The notes under the pieces were generated by a model. That model was given only the letters and a program-made list of their open reading frames with translations. It had not been told where the DNA came from and did not search any database. From NCBI GenBank assembly GCA_003024785.1, contig PUQB01000246.1:1-64000 (forward strand): a stretch of DNA of 64,000 nt, given 5' to 3'. Every line of letters starts with the position of its first letter. The first letter of the stretch is position 1. The stretch is from Selaginella tamariscina. Taxonomy: Eukaryota > Streptophyta > Lycopodiopsida > Selaginellales > Selaginellaceae. The position numbers and the translations under genes are program-made. This document shows, in pieces, positions 12,010 to 25,970 of the stretch.

Positions 12010-14640
12010 ATAACTTTCTCAATATTTATATTCAGATATTCGCACAAGTAACAATTATAAAATAGTATACTATGTATAGACACATATATCATAAAAATAT
12101 AGTTGTGAGAAAGAGGGGCCGCACACATAACAATGGTTGAGATACACATAGACGTATGTATGTACTTGGATTGTGCAAAAACTTGGTTATATCAGGAATT
12201 AAACTAGTTCACTTGTCAATTTTTTATTTAAATTAATCATAAATTTATATTTAAGTAAGAACTTCTTAAATATATTGAAATAAAAATATTTGAAATAATT
12301 TAAGTTATATACATATATTCCCTTTTTATATTATTATCATTTCTTGATGTTAAGACTTGGGTGGTAGATTACAACTTAGTTTCTTATTAACACACCAAAC
12401 ACACTATATATAATAAAAGACATATATATCCATCTTACATTAAAGACTTGAGAATAATAAAACATAGCTTATATGCTTTGGCATGGGTAAAACCTCTTTA
12501 TATCAAATGTAATCTTTTTAAGAAAGGGATTTGATCAGGATGCATGCACTCTTTTTCACATGCAAATATAAGCTTTTTAATTTTATGTTATAGTTATAAA
12601 CTTTCATTTAATAAACACACAAAATGTATAAATATATTTATTTATGCATCATGTATGTGCATGAATTTATTGTTTCTTTTAATTAATAGTATATTAATTA
12701 AAAATAATTATGTACATGCATGTCTATATATGTATGTGTATGTATGCATATTCATCATTCTTTATGTTCTGCAACTATTGTCTATGTATACCATACATAT
12801 GTATATATATTTAAAATGATTAGAACATAATTATTATTTTAATCTTACATATCAAAACTTCATCTGTAATCCGTGACAAAGCCTATATTTTTTTGGTTAT
12901 GTTAGAGTAATATAACCACAAATCCTTTTAAAGCTTATACACAACAAATAATATGTAAATAAGTAGACTTGACTTGTTACATATATTATATATGGTTATA
13001 ATACACAACTTAAATTCCCAATAAAGCTAGTGTGTGTGTCTATATATATAAAGTAGACAAACACACCAATATAAATCCTGTATTACATGGTTATGAATAT
13101 ATGTTTTTGTTATATAAACCGTTTATAAATTTTTAATTTATGCATAATTTAAATTGTCCAGGGAAGATCTCGCATGTCATATATATAAACACACACACAC
13201 ACAATAAAAATAGACTTTAAGAATATATTAATAATTATTATATGTGATAAAACAAGTAAAATAAATTAAGTAATTATAAATAAATTGACTACGTATAATG
13301 CTTTCATATTATTCTATTGAAGCCTATAAACATTCGTTGCATGCGTTAAATGTAAAAACGTTTTTCAATTAAAAGAATTTAATGTAAATTTTTATTATAT
13401 GTGATTTAGAAATAAACATGTAGAATTTCTATATAAATGAGTATTTACGTACATTATACTTCTATTTTTTTTTTTAATACATGTGTGAGAGAGGTGTTAG
13501 TATATTATATGATTTATGTGTATGTTAGAAAATAAAATTTAAAAGAATAAAAAATTATTTATTTATTTATACATGCAAATATATGTGTGAGATTTTGAAA
13601 AGTTATATAAAAGAAAAATTCATACGGAAAGACATGTTAGAAAAATAAATAAATTACTTATGTATATAAAAATATTTGTTTTATAAATACACTATATAAT
13701 TAATGTTTTCCGCACATCAGCATTATAATTTAAATTACGTAAAAGAATACTTGTTGAATTATTCTAAGACATGTTGTTGTTTATTAGGAATAGTAATCGA
13801 TTAATATTTATAAGTCATTAAGGGGGTAAATATTAATCATTAAGGGGGTGTAGCGGTTAATCAGACGATTTGCAGGCGACGGTTCGAATCTGGGCTTTTC
13901 TATACTGACTCGACATCCGGGTTCAATTCCCGGCACCTCCTTATACTTTTTTTAAATATGGAAAGTATTTTATATATAAATCAAAATGTAGATTATATAT
14001 ACATCAAATAATGTATGAGTAATATTATTAGCTTTTTCATACATAGTTGAATATTCTAATGTGTTGTAAACTCCTAAATATAAAAATACAAATGTTAACA
14101 AATTTGAAAAGTAATTCTTTATACTAGTTTATTAAATCATTTTTTTGGGAAAGTTCATATATTAAATAAACAACAACCATTTGTATTGGAATATAGTATT
14201 TAACTACATAAAATATATATTTTACACGTATATATTGTATATATTATACAAATACATAATTGATTGTATTGTACAATAAAATCTATATTGTACAATTAAT
14301 ATTCGATTAACTAGAGTACTATATATATAAAATAAATGTACTAAAATTTAAAAGTTAGTAACTCTTTCTAGTAACAAGCTCCATGTTCATACCTAAAACG
14401 TTTAAATAAAAAATTAAAAACACCCATATTATCATAAGCTATATTAATATATATAATATTTTTATGATTAAAAATTAAAATTAAATTAAATTTAAATTAG
14501 CACATCCTCTTAAAATATAGTTCATTATAATATCTAATTAAACACATGCTATGATTAAAATATTATAATAATATTAAAATTCTTTTTAAATTAAATGCCA
14601 TCTAATCATATTTTCACAAATTATAATTTTGTACATCAAA
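12010..14640 (+). repeat. Module T, full-length plus copy, plus X end
   Basis: Inverse of 2,080-4,825: everything from the start near TTCTCAATATTTATATTC through the tRNA-like unit at 13,844-13,940 and on to the X end (14,335-14,640) matches the reverse complement of that region. It lacks the extra head-to-head duplication found at 2,440. Confidence 0.75.
13844..13940 (+). other. tRNA-like sequence, type 1
   Basis: GGGGGTG pairs with CACCTCC at the 3' end (one G-U). T-arm is CCGGGTTCAATTCCCGG, and a second box GGTTCGAATC lies inside. A partial duplicate of the leading GTCATTAAGGGGGT block stands just before it (13,813-13,827). Confidence 0.6.
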
Positions 14641-15640
14641 AGTATAAAAAGATACCAGGCATGTACTTATCTACACATGGACAATTTACACTCAATAATT
14701 AACCTCTTGTATGAAATGTAAATAAATAAATATCAACACTATTAGTTTCTTTTAAAATTATTTTGTTTGGTTTGACCTAGTAGTGTGAGGGACGATTTAA
14801 AATCAATCCTCCCCTTTGATGTGCTTGGGTTCAAACCCCATAGCATATTATTTTGCCACAGTTAAGTGGTAACATAAGATATTGTTTGATATTATTTTTA
14901 AATAACCAAAATTTTAATATAACAAAATTTCATAGAATAAAATACATATATTAGTTTGATGCATTAATTTTAAATAGTATATATTATTATATTAATTTGT
15001 TTATTTATGTATATGTGTGCATGTGTGTAAGTATATTGTGTGTATACATTGTGGAACATACTTTACGTATCTACAATGTATCTTTAAGTGGTAATTAATG
15101 TATATATATAATTATATTATACAAAAAATTTAAGGGTTTTGTGGTTGTGTAAGCTATGTAAACTTATATTAAATATGAATGGAATATACCGCATTTTAAA
15201 TGTGAATAAACCATGTGAGCTTACAACTTCCCCTATCTATATGTATGTATTTGTATATATACACATGAAAGACCTGTTATATATAAAGAGTGTATGTGTA
15301 TAATAATAAGTAATTTATAAGTTTTGGCATTGTTTGCATTGAAGACAAGCCAGTTAATAGAGAAGCTAAAGATCCCTAGAGAGCAGGAAATCTGAGCGGT
15401 CATACCTCCCAACCCAAAAAATTAGAGTTCAACAGACGCAAATACAATGCTAAGTAGTGTGTCACAAGGCAAATGACTCACCTATGTACTAAGTTCTTAA
15501 AAAAAAAACTTATAACTTACCAAAGCAATTATACCAAGTTTACTTATATTTATTGTGTATATATTTATAATTATTTATATAAACAAGCTTTAAGAGGTTT
15601 TGTGGTTGTGTTATTTATTTACAACAATCATTCGTAATAC
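14641..15640 (+). repeat. Module Y
   Basis: Direct copy at 24,900-25,970, inverted at 1,311-2,090. Contains a type 2 tRNA-like unit at 14,769-14,843 and the block CATACCTCCCAACCCAAAA near 15,400. Confidence 0.7.
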
Positions 15641-16870
15641 ATTACAGAGTTACTAAACATTCAAAATAATAAATAGAGCGTTTAAAATAGATATTGAGGT
15701 GTTAATTTGAACTTCCACCTGCAATTATCTAAACAAAATATTGTTAATCACCACATCCTGCTTTGTATAAGATGTAAATTATTACTTGTAATTTAATGTT
15801 TAAGTGTACAAGCATTCTCTCTTAACGTTTCAAATATATGTAAAGGGCTGACCTGAGATCATCTAAGTCAAACACGTGTCTTTATACAGATTGGACAGTG
15901 TGAATTACACGTTTTCATGTTTAACAAAAGAAATTTGATTTGACTTATAAATTTATTATTTAAATTATTTATATAAATAAGTCATTTAAAGGAAATTACT
16001 TTAAAATGAAATGTAAATTACAGTTCCACCTTATCACACATAAATATGCATTTTTTTTTCTTTAAAATATGATATGTGTATGCATGTGTGTTGTGCCCAA
16101 CAAGCAATACACAATCCATATGCATGTGTGTGTGTGCATACATCTTATGTTGATACATAAATTATGGTCATTATAAAGTGTATATAACACAACATTATTC
16201 AATTTCATGAGGATACAACATTTCTACACAAACATATTTACAATATATTTCCATGCATTTGAAGTATAAATGTTCACTTTTATATAATTATGTATGCAAG
16301 TGATTTTTTCTCATTGAAATGGAAATGATAATTATAAAGTTTTTAAAAAAAGTATAGTAATGTCTTAATTTAGAATAAGTCAGCAATAAAGTATAATATG
16401 AAGTTAATATGTCTTAATTAATAAATTTTATTTAAGAAATGGATATGTTAAGAATATATTATATTTAAGATAAAGTATAGTTTAAGAATATATCATAGTT
16501 GAATAACTTCATTTTTAATTTAACTTTAAAATTAATAATTTTATAAAAATTATAATTTGTGAAAAATATGAACTGGATGGCAGTTAAAGTTTAAAAAAGA
16601 ATTTTAATATTATTATAATATTTTAATAAATATCATGTGTTTAATTAGATATTGATAATGAACTATATTTTAAGAGGATGTGCTAATTTAAATTTAATTT
16701 AATTTTTAATCATAAAAAATATTATAATATATTAATAATAGCTTATGATGCAATATATATTTAATTTTTTTTTTAAACGTTCTAGATATGAAACATGGAG
16801 CTTGTTACTAGAAAGAGTTACTAACTTTTAAACTTTAGTACACACCACACACACACATATATATATATTA
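15641..16870 (+). repeat. Module X
   Basis: Copy of 5,390-6,600. The CT tract of that copy is replaced by a short CACACACATATATA run at 16,843-16,868. Confidence 0.7.
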
Positions 16871-18580
16871 AGATAGCACTCTAATTAATCAATATTAATT
16901 GTACAATGTATATTTATTGTACAATACAATTAATTATGTATTTGTATAATATATACAATATATACGTATAAATATTATATTATATGTAGTTAAATACTAT
17001 ATTCCAAATACATATGATTTGTTTTGTTGTATGAACTTTCCCAAAAAATGATTTAATAGACTAGTATAAAGAATTACTTTTAAACAAAATTTAGCATTTG
17101 TATTTTTTATATTTAGTAAGAGTAGAATATCTCAACTATGTATAAATAAGCTAATAATATTACTCATATATTATTTGTTGTATACATATAATCTACATTA
17201 TTTGATTTAATATAAAAAATACTTTCCATATTTAAAAAAGTATAATGGAGGTGCCGGGATTTGAACCCGGATATCGAGTAAGCAGAAAAGTCCAGACTCG
17301 AACCATCGCCTACAAATTGTCTGATTAACCGCTACACCCCCTTAATGACTTACAAATATTAATCGATTACTATTCCTAATACACAACACATGTCTTGAGA
17401 TAATTCAATAAGTATTCTTTATGTAATTTAAATTATAATGCTGATGCATAAAAAATATTAATTATATAGTGTATATATAAAACAAATATTTTTATATACA
17501 TAAGTAATACTCTTCATAATTTATTTATTTTTCTAACATGTCTTTCCGTATGAATTTTTATTTGTATAACTTTGCAAAATCTCTTTCTTTACACACATGT
17601 ATTCGCATGTATGAGTAAATAAACAATTTTTTATTCTTTTAAATTTTATTTTCTAACATACACATAAATCATATAATATACTACACAATGTATTAGAAAA
17701 AATAGGAGTATACATGTACGTAAATACTCATTTATATAGAAATTCTACATGTTTATTTCTAAATCACATATAATAAAAAATTTACATTAATTTTTTTAAT
17801 TGGAAAACGTTTTTACATTTAATGCGTGTAACGAAATGTTTATAGGACTTCATTAGAATATATGAAAGCATTATGTGTAGTCAATTTATTTATAATTACT
17901 TAATTTATTTTACTTGTTCTTATCACATATAATAATTATTAATATATTCTTAAAGTCTATTTTTATTGTGTTTATATATATTATATATATATGACATGTG
18001 AGATCTTCCCTGGACTATTTAAATTATGCATAAATTAAAACTTATAAAATGGTTTATATAACAGAAACATATAGTCATAACCATGTAATACAGGAGTTTA
18101 TATTGGTGTGTTTGTCTACTTTATATATATAGACACACGCACATAGCTTTATTGGGAAATTTCTTAAAGTCTATTTTATTGTGTGCGTGCTTATATATAT
18201 TAAATGACATGCGAGATCTTCCCTGGACAATTTAAATTATGCATAAATTAAATTTATAAAACGATTTATATAACAAGAAATATATATTCATAACCATGTA
18301 ATACAGGAGTTTATATTACTTTATATATATAGACAAACACACATAGCTTTATTGGAAAATTTTAAAATATATGTTTTAAGTTGTGTATGTAACCATATAT
18401 AATATATGTAACAAGTCAAAGTCTGCTTATTTACATATTATTTGTTGTGTATAAGCTTTAAAAGGATTTGTGGTTATATTACTCTAACATAACCAAAAAA
18501 GTATAGGCTTTGTCACGGATTACAAATAAAATTTTGATATGTAAGATTAAAAATAATAATTATGTTTTAATCATTTTAAT
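16871..18580 (-). repeat. Module T with internal tandem duplication
   Basis: Copy of 2,690-4,190. A segment of about 200 bp containing GACATGCGAGATCTTCCCTG is tandemly repeated (about 17,946-18,160 and 18,162-18,360). A type 1 tRNA-like unit with an intact T-arm is at 17,247-17,341 on the minus strand. The module stops at TAATCATTTTAA. Confidence 0.7.
17247..17341 (-). other. tRNA-like sequence, type 1
   Basis: Minus strand: GGGGGTGTAGCGGTTAATCA at the 5' end, a GGTTCGAGTCTGG box, and the T-arm CCGGGTTCAAATCCCGG followed by CACCTCC. This is the best preserved copy together with 301 and 13,844. Confidence 0.6.
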
Positions 18581-18673
18581 ATTTTAGCAAAAGGGCAATG
18601 CCTCACTAGCCACTTACCCACGCTCGTACATACGAATCAGCTAAATCTTAAGTGAAAACCTAGCTTCCACCTA

Positions 18674-18711
<38 letters not shown>

Positions 18712-19555
18712 TGCATGTGTGTGCACACACGCTTTATTTTATTATTCATAAAGTTTAGTAAATGTAGAGTATATTATAGAAGATTATTAAATTAACACAC
18801 TAACGGTTTTTTAAATCTAGTCATCTAGATTAAACTGTACTTTTTAATAAATATGCATAATACTTATTTGCATCAATGACAAAATATTAGTATAGCACAC
18901 AGAGACACCCCGTACACAAGAATATGAAAAGTCTCGCTCCGTACCTTTAAGGTTTGTTTCTGTATTAATGATGTAGAGAAATTATCGAATTAACCCTCTA
19001 ATATTATATAATTCTTGTATTGTTCAGGTAATTCTGAAGATGTGTTATACATGCACATATCAATCTTTATGTCTGTTCTATCTAGTGCATTATATAAAAA
19101 TTTATATTTTAAACGAAATATTATATCTATATCTATATCTCTCTCTCTATATATATATGCATCCATATGAAGCAACAGTGAAAGTAAGGAATTAAAAAAA
19201 TAAAAATAAAAGCATCAACAAAATAAAAGTAAAATAAATTAGGAGTAGTCAACACCTTGTTTAGAAGGTGTCAAGGATTGAACCTCTGCAAATTAAAGCT
19301 CTTTGCTAACTCTTTTAATACAATTATACTATAAGATGTTGTATACTGTATATACGCATGTGTATATACACACATGCGTAGTGACACATGGGTGGTGATC
19401 TAGCCCGCATGTGTGCCACATGGTAGAGGGTCTCCTGTATATAAGCAAGGTTTTGTACATAAATAAATCATCACATTCTGTGCATATTTATCTATTCTTT
19501 CATTAGTGGAGAAGTTAGGTATCCCTTTCTTCTGCCTCTTCCTTTTCTTGTTTCC
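18581..19555. other. Short form of the 8,168 insertion and AT-rich flank
   Basis: Bases 18,587-18,840 repeat the two ends of the 8,168-8,550 segment around an (AT)n tract. After this comes AT-rich DNA with (TA)(TC) runs (19,120-19,160) and a degenerate tRNA-like arm at 19,262-19,345 (AGGTGTCAAGGATTGAACCT). A palindromic TATACGCATGTGTATATACA block lies near 19,350-19,378. No gene seen. Confidence 0.5.
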
Positions 19556-20650
19556 ATGATAATGAATATGGAGACGGCTTTTAACATTATTGCTATTACT
19601 ATTGATGTACAAACAAAGTTGTTAGAGCGTTTTGTTGAGGGTTTGTCCTCCTCTTCCCTGCTCGAGCCTCCTGCCGGGGGATCTGTTTTTAGTACTCCTT
19701 CGTCTTCTTCACATGCCACAAATCCAAGGGTTCGACCCGGGGAGATTTAAGCCAGTAGTAATCGGTTGAGGGAATGCCTTAAACGTATGTTTGGCAAAGT
19801 TGAGGATTCAAATGATACTTTTCAGCAACTACATGTGATACGACAACATCCTGGTGAGTCTGTTATGCGGTTCAGTGTTAGATTCGGGGATTTAACTCGG
19901 CATGATTCATTTAGGCTCTTTGACTTACCACATTGGAGGCAGCTTTTGCACTAGCTCAACGATTTGAGTTGGTGCCTGGTGAGGGCAATGGTCCCCTTGG
20001 GTTACTTGCTCCTCCTATTCAGTGTGCTCTGCTGCATATGTGCCCACACGACAAGCCCTTCGTGGTCGACCTCGGGGCCCACCCCATGGACCACCCCCAC
20101 AAAATCATCCTGCTCCAGTTTCTACTTGTGGTAGTCAAATTCACGGATTCGTGACAGGAAGAATCAGAACAATGCAGGTCAACCCAATCAAGTTCATTGT
20201 TGGGCATGTTGGGCACATGGACATACTTGGTGGGCATGTGATGTGTATCTTGATTGGCGTCCACCACATCCGGGCTAGCGACTATATGTTCCGGATGGTG
20301 TGCCTATGGCGGCCATTATGTCTGATGATGAGCTTCCAGATGATGAAGCCTCTCTTGCAGGTGGGTCTGTTGCGGAAAACTAGTAATCGTATGGGCGATG
20401 GAGGGATCCCGTGTGACGGAGACTTCGCCTCCATGTTTTTCCGCTATTCATATCAGGATTGCAAGTTCCACCAGATCATTCAGTTTTCACATTTAATGCA
20501 TGGGTAAATGATTTTTCAGTCACAGTGCTTGTGGATACAGGATCCAGTATGTCTTCCATAACTACTTCTCTGGCGCATCGGTGTACTACCCTTGAGACGT
20601 GCAGATAAGGTCTTGCACATTTTATATGGTAATGGGCAGTCTCGTGCAGT
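19556..20650 (+). pseudogene. Ty3/gypsy gag-protease remnant
   Basis: Three pieces in different frames give gag to protease order. First, RECLKRMFGKVEDSNDTFQQ and PGESVMRFSVRFGDLTRH (19,770-19,905) resemble the retrotransposon gag helix region. Second, HCWACWAHGHTWWAC (about 20,195-20,240) fits a C-x2-C-x3-GH-x4-C zinc knuckle. Third, FSVTVLVDTGSSMSSITTSL (about 20,510-20,570) carries the D-T-G-S aspartic-protease motif. No reverse transcriptase follows; the sequence leaves coding-like composition at about 20,650. Frame changes and stops make it non-functional. The region is clearly more GC-rich than its flanks, fitting a late insertion. Confidence 0.75.
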
Positions 20651-22440
20651 ATCATATTATGGGTGTCAACTTATCAAATTATAATAACAAACTCTAAATG
20701 TAATGAGAAACAACTCTACTTAGTGCACTTTAAGTGTATAATACAATACATATATTATATATGTTATGTTAGAGTTTTTAACCCAAAGGGCCAACACGTG
20801 GCTGTCAAGTGGCCATTCGGCGTCATCACCTTGTGTGAGCAACGCTAAGTCTTCTAAGATAACCCTAAGAGTCTAATTCAGGGCCCAATTAGGCAAAAGA
20901 CTTAGTCCTACCCTAAGTCCCTAGAATGACCATCCCCTGAACCCTAGAGGATAACCCAAGTAGACTTTAGGATCCTGTCCCAGTAGACCTAGACAGACTC
21001 ATGCCCTAACCCCACAAAGGAGATGTGTCTCACACATACCCTGTGACACATCGTCACTTACCCCTTAAGGAATCACCCTCATCCGAGAGTACAACCCTTT
21101 ACGGCAACAAGGGGTACCCTGAACCACGACTAACCCCTAAGGATTTAGGTGGCCAAGTCATACCCTAGACCTAGGGCTAGTATTTAGTGAGGACATGAGT
21201 GTGCGCCGTAGGCGGACACGAGTGTTCTACTACTAAGGCTAGGTTTGAAAAACCCTAAGTACATGACCTTGCGAGTGCTTCTCGAAAAGGCTCTCGCTAA
21301 CAAGCTTAGGTTGTTCAACCCCTGGATTCTAAGGAGGACACTCCCCTAGCCAAGTGTGCCTAAGCACACCTGGTTACGAGACCTAACCTCCCTTGAGTAA
21401 ATGCCCAAGGCTTAGCACCCTAGCGCGAGCACAAGCATGCACCCCTTGGCGACAAGCCCATGACATAACCCCAAAGGGCGTGTCTCGAACATTGTACCAT
21501 GTGACGTTTAGCCCAGTCTCACATCTCCATGTGACACTGCCTTCCCGATGTGGGCTATCATGCCATAGCCCTTAAATTCAAGAGATGCACCAAGTGCCAC
21601 AAACATGGCTCCTAAATGCCAACTCTAGAACCCTTAATGAACCCTCAGGAACTGGTAATGTGAACCTGTCAAACAAGATCTCACACCCACAGTTGGTCAA
21701 GGACACGGATGTGCCTTGCTTGGCCATGAGTGCTACACCTAGCTTGATGTGGAGGAAGAGGCTGGAGACAAGCCTCAACCTCTGCCTCTTGGAACGTGCA
21801 TCCCGACAAGACCTCCCAGGCATGGATTCGCCAACATTAAGGGTAAGCTACCCCGAAGGTGGGACGTACCCCTTCATCTGGAAGTTAGGGCAACACAACA
21901 AAGGGTTGTGCCTTGACGACACAAGCTAAAGCTTGCACCAGGAGAAGAGTAATGAGTTCATCATGAACCCAAGAACCCTCACTCTTACATACTCTACCTT
22001 ATTATGTGACGGAGCCCCCCCCCCCCCCCACCCTCTTTTTAGTGGGCTGGCACGAAATGCCAGCCCTTAGTTAATGAGATGAGTTTGCACACTAACCCCT
22101 ACCCTAAACCCTACCCAAGGGGGTGGGGGTTTTAGGGCGTGGGTTAGGGCAACCCTAGGGTTATCAACCCTAGGGGTGTTCCTAACCCTATTTAACATGC
22201 CAAATCATTTAATAGGACGTCAAAATCGAGGGTGGGTTTTCTAAAGGTAAGTGCTACCTTCGCTTAGAGTTCTCGCGACATCTAAAGATAGCTGGTCGGA
22301 CTACCCCTAAACACTTAAGTGCACTAAGCAGGGTTGTTTCTCATTACATCTAAGGTTTGTCAACATAATACAGTAAGTAACAACAATTAACTTCCAAAGT
22401 AAAGGGTCAAGTCATAGTAAAAACTATAACATGTTATATA
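20651..22440. other. GC-richer block of unknown nature
   Basis: Composition shifts sharply to about half GC, rich in CCCTAA/AACCCTAG-type words. Open frames (such as 21,585-21,929 plus) look like composition effects and match no family known to me. Notable structures are a C tract at 22,016-22,030, a perfect 9-bp hairpin GGGCTGGCA/TGCCAGCCC at 22,044-22,066 with a CGAAA loop, and AACCCTAGGGTTATCAACCC near 22,150. It might be the LTR or untranslated end of the preceding Ty3/gypsy element, but I found no second copy to prove that. Confidence 0.35.
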
Positions 22441-24512
22441 CAAAATATACATGTATTTATTATCAAATACATATAAATATACATTTTTTGTTGTTTATAT
22501 ATGAACTTCCAAAGTTTTTATTTAATAAGCTATATAAACAACTACTTGTATTTAGTATATTAATATAAAGAACTACTTTTAAAATTTTAACATTGTATTT
22601 AATTATCTTGTATTTAGTAGGATTGTATAATATATTTGAATATCTCAAATACACAAATTATTTGTTATTAATATATTAATTAAATTATTTTATTTAATAT
22701 ATAAAATACTTCCCTATTTAAGAAGTGTATAATGGGTGTGTCAGGTCAAGGTTAAATAATATTTCTCACATATTATTTGTTGTATATATATATAATTTAA
22801 ATTATTCTATTTAATATAAAAATTTATGAAAAATATTTATTTGTTGTATATATTAATTCAAATTATTTTATTTAAATATAAAAATGAAAGGTGTATAATG
22901 GGGGTGTCAGGATTTGAACCTAGATATTGAGTAAGTATTATAAAGTCCAAATTCCAATTTTTTTTATAAATCGTTTAAAATTAAGAAAAATTACATTTAT
23001 CCCTGAAATTTATCATATTTCATATATACCCCTAGAAGTTTTATATTTACATATATACTCTTGAAACTTCAATTTAAAACTTTATAAATTTTAAAATTAA
23101 GAATTAAAAAAACTTTTTTAAAAAATCAATAAAAATTTATAATTAATTGTATTTTATTATATTTAGGTCCAAAATACAACCTATTAAACATATATATCAC
23201 AACTTAATATAATTATTTTTAAAAATATTTCATTTTTTACTATGACAATTTTTTGACATTTACATTTATAAACTTTAATTATTTCATTTGCAATATATTA
23301 TGAATTAAAAATATATTTTTAATTAATATTATTATTTTAAAATTTAAAAATATTACGATTGAAGTTTCTAAATGGTATATATGTAAACTTAGAATTTTAA
23401 AAAGGTATATATGTAATATAAACTTTTAAGGGTATATATGTAAATATGATAAATTTCAAATGGTATAAATGTAATTTCCCTTAAAATTAATTACCACCCG
23501 CCCTTCACATAACTTGTAAATATTAAATTATTGTTTTTCCTAATAGACTATAGGGTGGAGTATTTGTACTTATTCCTCATTATACACACCAGCATGTCTT
23601 GATATAATTGCATATGTACTTGAACCTCACAATCAATGTCAGTATAAATATTTTCGTAATTTAAATTATAATGTTGCCACTGAAAAAACATTAATTATAT
23701 AGTGTATATACACATATATACATAAATAATACTCTTCATAATTTATCTTTATTTCTAACATACCTATGAATTTTATAATTTATGTAACTTTTCAATATCT
23801 CTTTCTTTACACATATATATATTCACATGTATAAGTAAATAAATCATTTTTTATTATTTAGATTTATTTTTAACATACACGCAAATCATATCATCTACGA
23901 ACAACATCTCTTCACAAAATTATTTCAAAGAAATAAAAAATATGCACATACATAAACATTCATTTATATAAAAATTCTACATGTTTAATTTTTAAATTGC
24001 ATATAATCAAAACTGAACATTAAATTCTTTTTAATTGAAGAATTTCTTAAATTTATGTTTTATGTTTATTACACCTTTATAAAAGATACCTAGAAGAAAA
24101 ATATAAAATTATAATAAAAAATTACATGTGTAACGATTGTTTATAAGACTTATTAACTAATCCATTTTATAGTATAAAAGCATTATGTTTAGTCAATTAT
24201 TTATAAATTGATTTATTTTATTGTTCTTATCACATTTAATAATTATTAATGTATTCTTAAAATCTATAATATTGTATTTGATTTATATAATAAGAGGTTT
24301 ATTATTATTAATTACCTAGGTTTAAAATATATACATGATTAATCATTATATGTCAAATAATTTTAAATATATACAACAATAATAAGTGCTTAGGGAGTCT
24401 TTATAAACCTTATATACCAGATTGTTTCATGTAATTATTTGTTATATATGAATAACATATTTAAAATAATATATTTTCAATTATTTACTTCCCATATACC
24501 CTTTCTTTCTCG

Positions 24513-24569
<57 letters not shown>

Positions 24570-24900
24570 CACACTTGGTGTATAATGGTCATTGTACTAG
24601 AGCAAAGTTTTTAAAAAACATTAATACATTAAGTTTAGATAATATATATAAGAAATTAATGTTATATAAAAGTTTATAAGCTATATAACGAGATCCCTCT
24701 CATACACTAGATACTCTGTTGGTACGGACAAATGAATAAAGGACTTACGAAACATATTAAAGAAATAATATTTATATCTCAAAAAAATGAATTAAACTAG
24801 CCTTATTTAAATTGTAATTTTATAAAATTTCGTTATAACCAAAAAACTACCCTCCCATAGCATATTACTATGCATACACTAATTATTTGTTATTTCCTGA
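22441..24900 (-). repeat. Diverged module T region
   Basis: Similarity to the T module is clear at 22,680-22,960 (tRNA-like arm GGATTTGAACCTAGAT at 22,905-22,925) and at 23,640-24,260 (AATACTCTTCATAAT, AGTAAATAAATCATTTTTTA). Between them an AT-rich segment at 22,980-23,480 repeats a GGTATATATGTAA-type motif in both orientations, giving an inverted repeat with arms near 22,985-23,075 and 23,355-23,475. A (TA)n(GA)n tract is at 24,517-24,567. Confidence 0.55.
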
Positions 24901-25970
24901 CCTTAAGAGTGGCCACACTTGTGTCAAAAGTACGAAAAGATACCAGGCATGTAATTATTTACACATGAACAATTTACACTGGATAATTAACCTCTTTATA
25001 GAATGTAAATAAATAAATATCAAAACTTATTGGTTTCTTTTAAAATTATTTTGTTTAGTTTGAAAAAATTTAAAATCAAATTCCTCCTCTTTAATGTGCG
25101 TGGGTTCAAACCATATTATTTTGCACATAGTTAAGTGGTAACATAAGATATTGTTTGATTTATTTTTCAAATAACAAAATTAATATAACAAAATATTTCA
25201 TAGAATGAAATACGTATATTAGTTTAATGCATTAATTTTTAAATGAGTATACATTATTATATTAATTTGTTTATTTACGTATATATGTGTATACATTGTG
25301 GATACATACTCTACATCCTACACATGTCATCCCACAACACAGTAAAGTGTATCTTTAAGTGGTAATTAATGTTATATATAGTTATTTACACAAAAAACTT
25401 TAAGATGTAAACTTATATTAAATATGTATTGATTTTATTATTATTTGTTAAAGAAAAGTTTATCATGTATATTTTGTTTGTAACATTTTTATTTTCTTTT
25501 AGACTCAAAAGGGACTAAATAATAATTTTGTGAATAAACCATGTGAGTTTACAACTTTCCCTATCTATATATATGTATGTATTGTATATATATACATATA
25601 ATGACCTGTTATATATAGAGAGTGTATGTGTATATATAATAAGTAATTTACAGATTTTGGCATTGTTTGCATTGAAGACAAGTCATTAATAGAGAACCTA
25701 AGATCCCTGGAGAGTGGGAAAGCTGAGCAGTCATACCTCCCAACCTAAAGAACAGAGTTGTGTTATGAGTAGTGTGTCACAGCAATGACTCGACTATGTA
25801 CTAAGTTCTTAAAAAAAAACTTATAACCTACCCAAGCGATTGTACCAAATTTAATTATTTACATATTATTTATTGTGTATATATTTATAATTATTTATAT
25901 AAACAAGCTTTAAGAGTTTTGTGGTTATGTCATTTATTTACAACAACAATCATTCATAATATTACAGAGT
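24901..25970 (+). repeat. Module Y
   Basis: Direct copy of 14,641-15,640 with insertions (for example 25,430-25,530). The type 2 tRNA-like unit at about 25,050-25,115 is worn. Confidence 0.65.

Noticed and set aside
1-18580. Organellar DNA insertion, because of AT content and many tRNA-like arms
   Set aside because: No organellar protein or rRNA sequence, and the arms belong to dispersed nuclear-type repeats.
21393-21929. ORFs of 60-114 codons in the GC-rich block, both strands
   Set aside because: Overlapping frames of equal quality on both strands, no motif, explained by low stop-codon density at higher GC.
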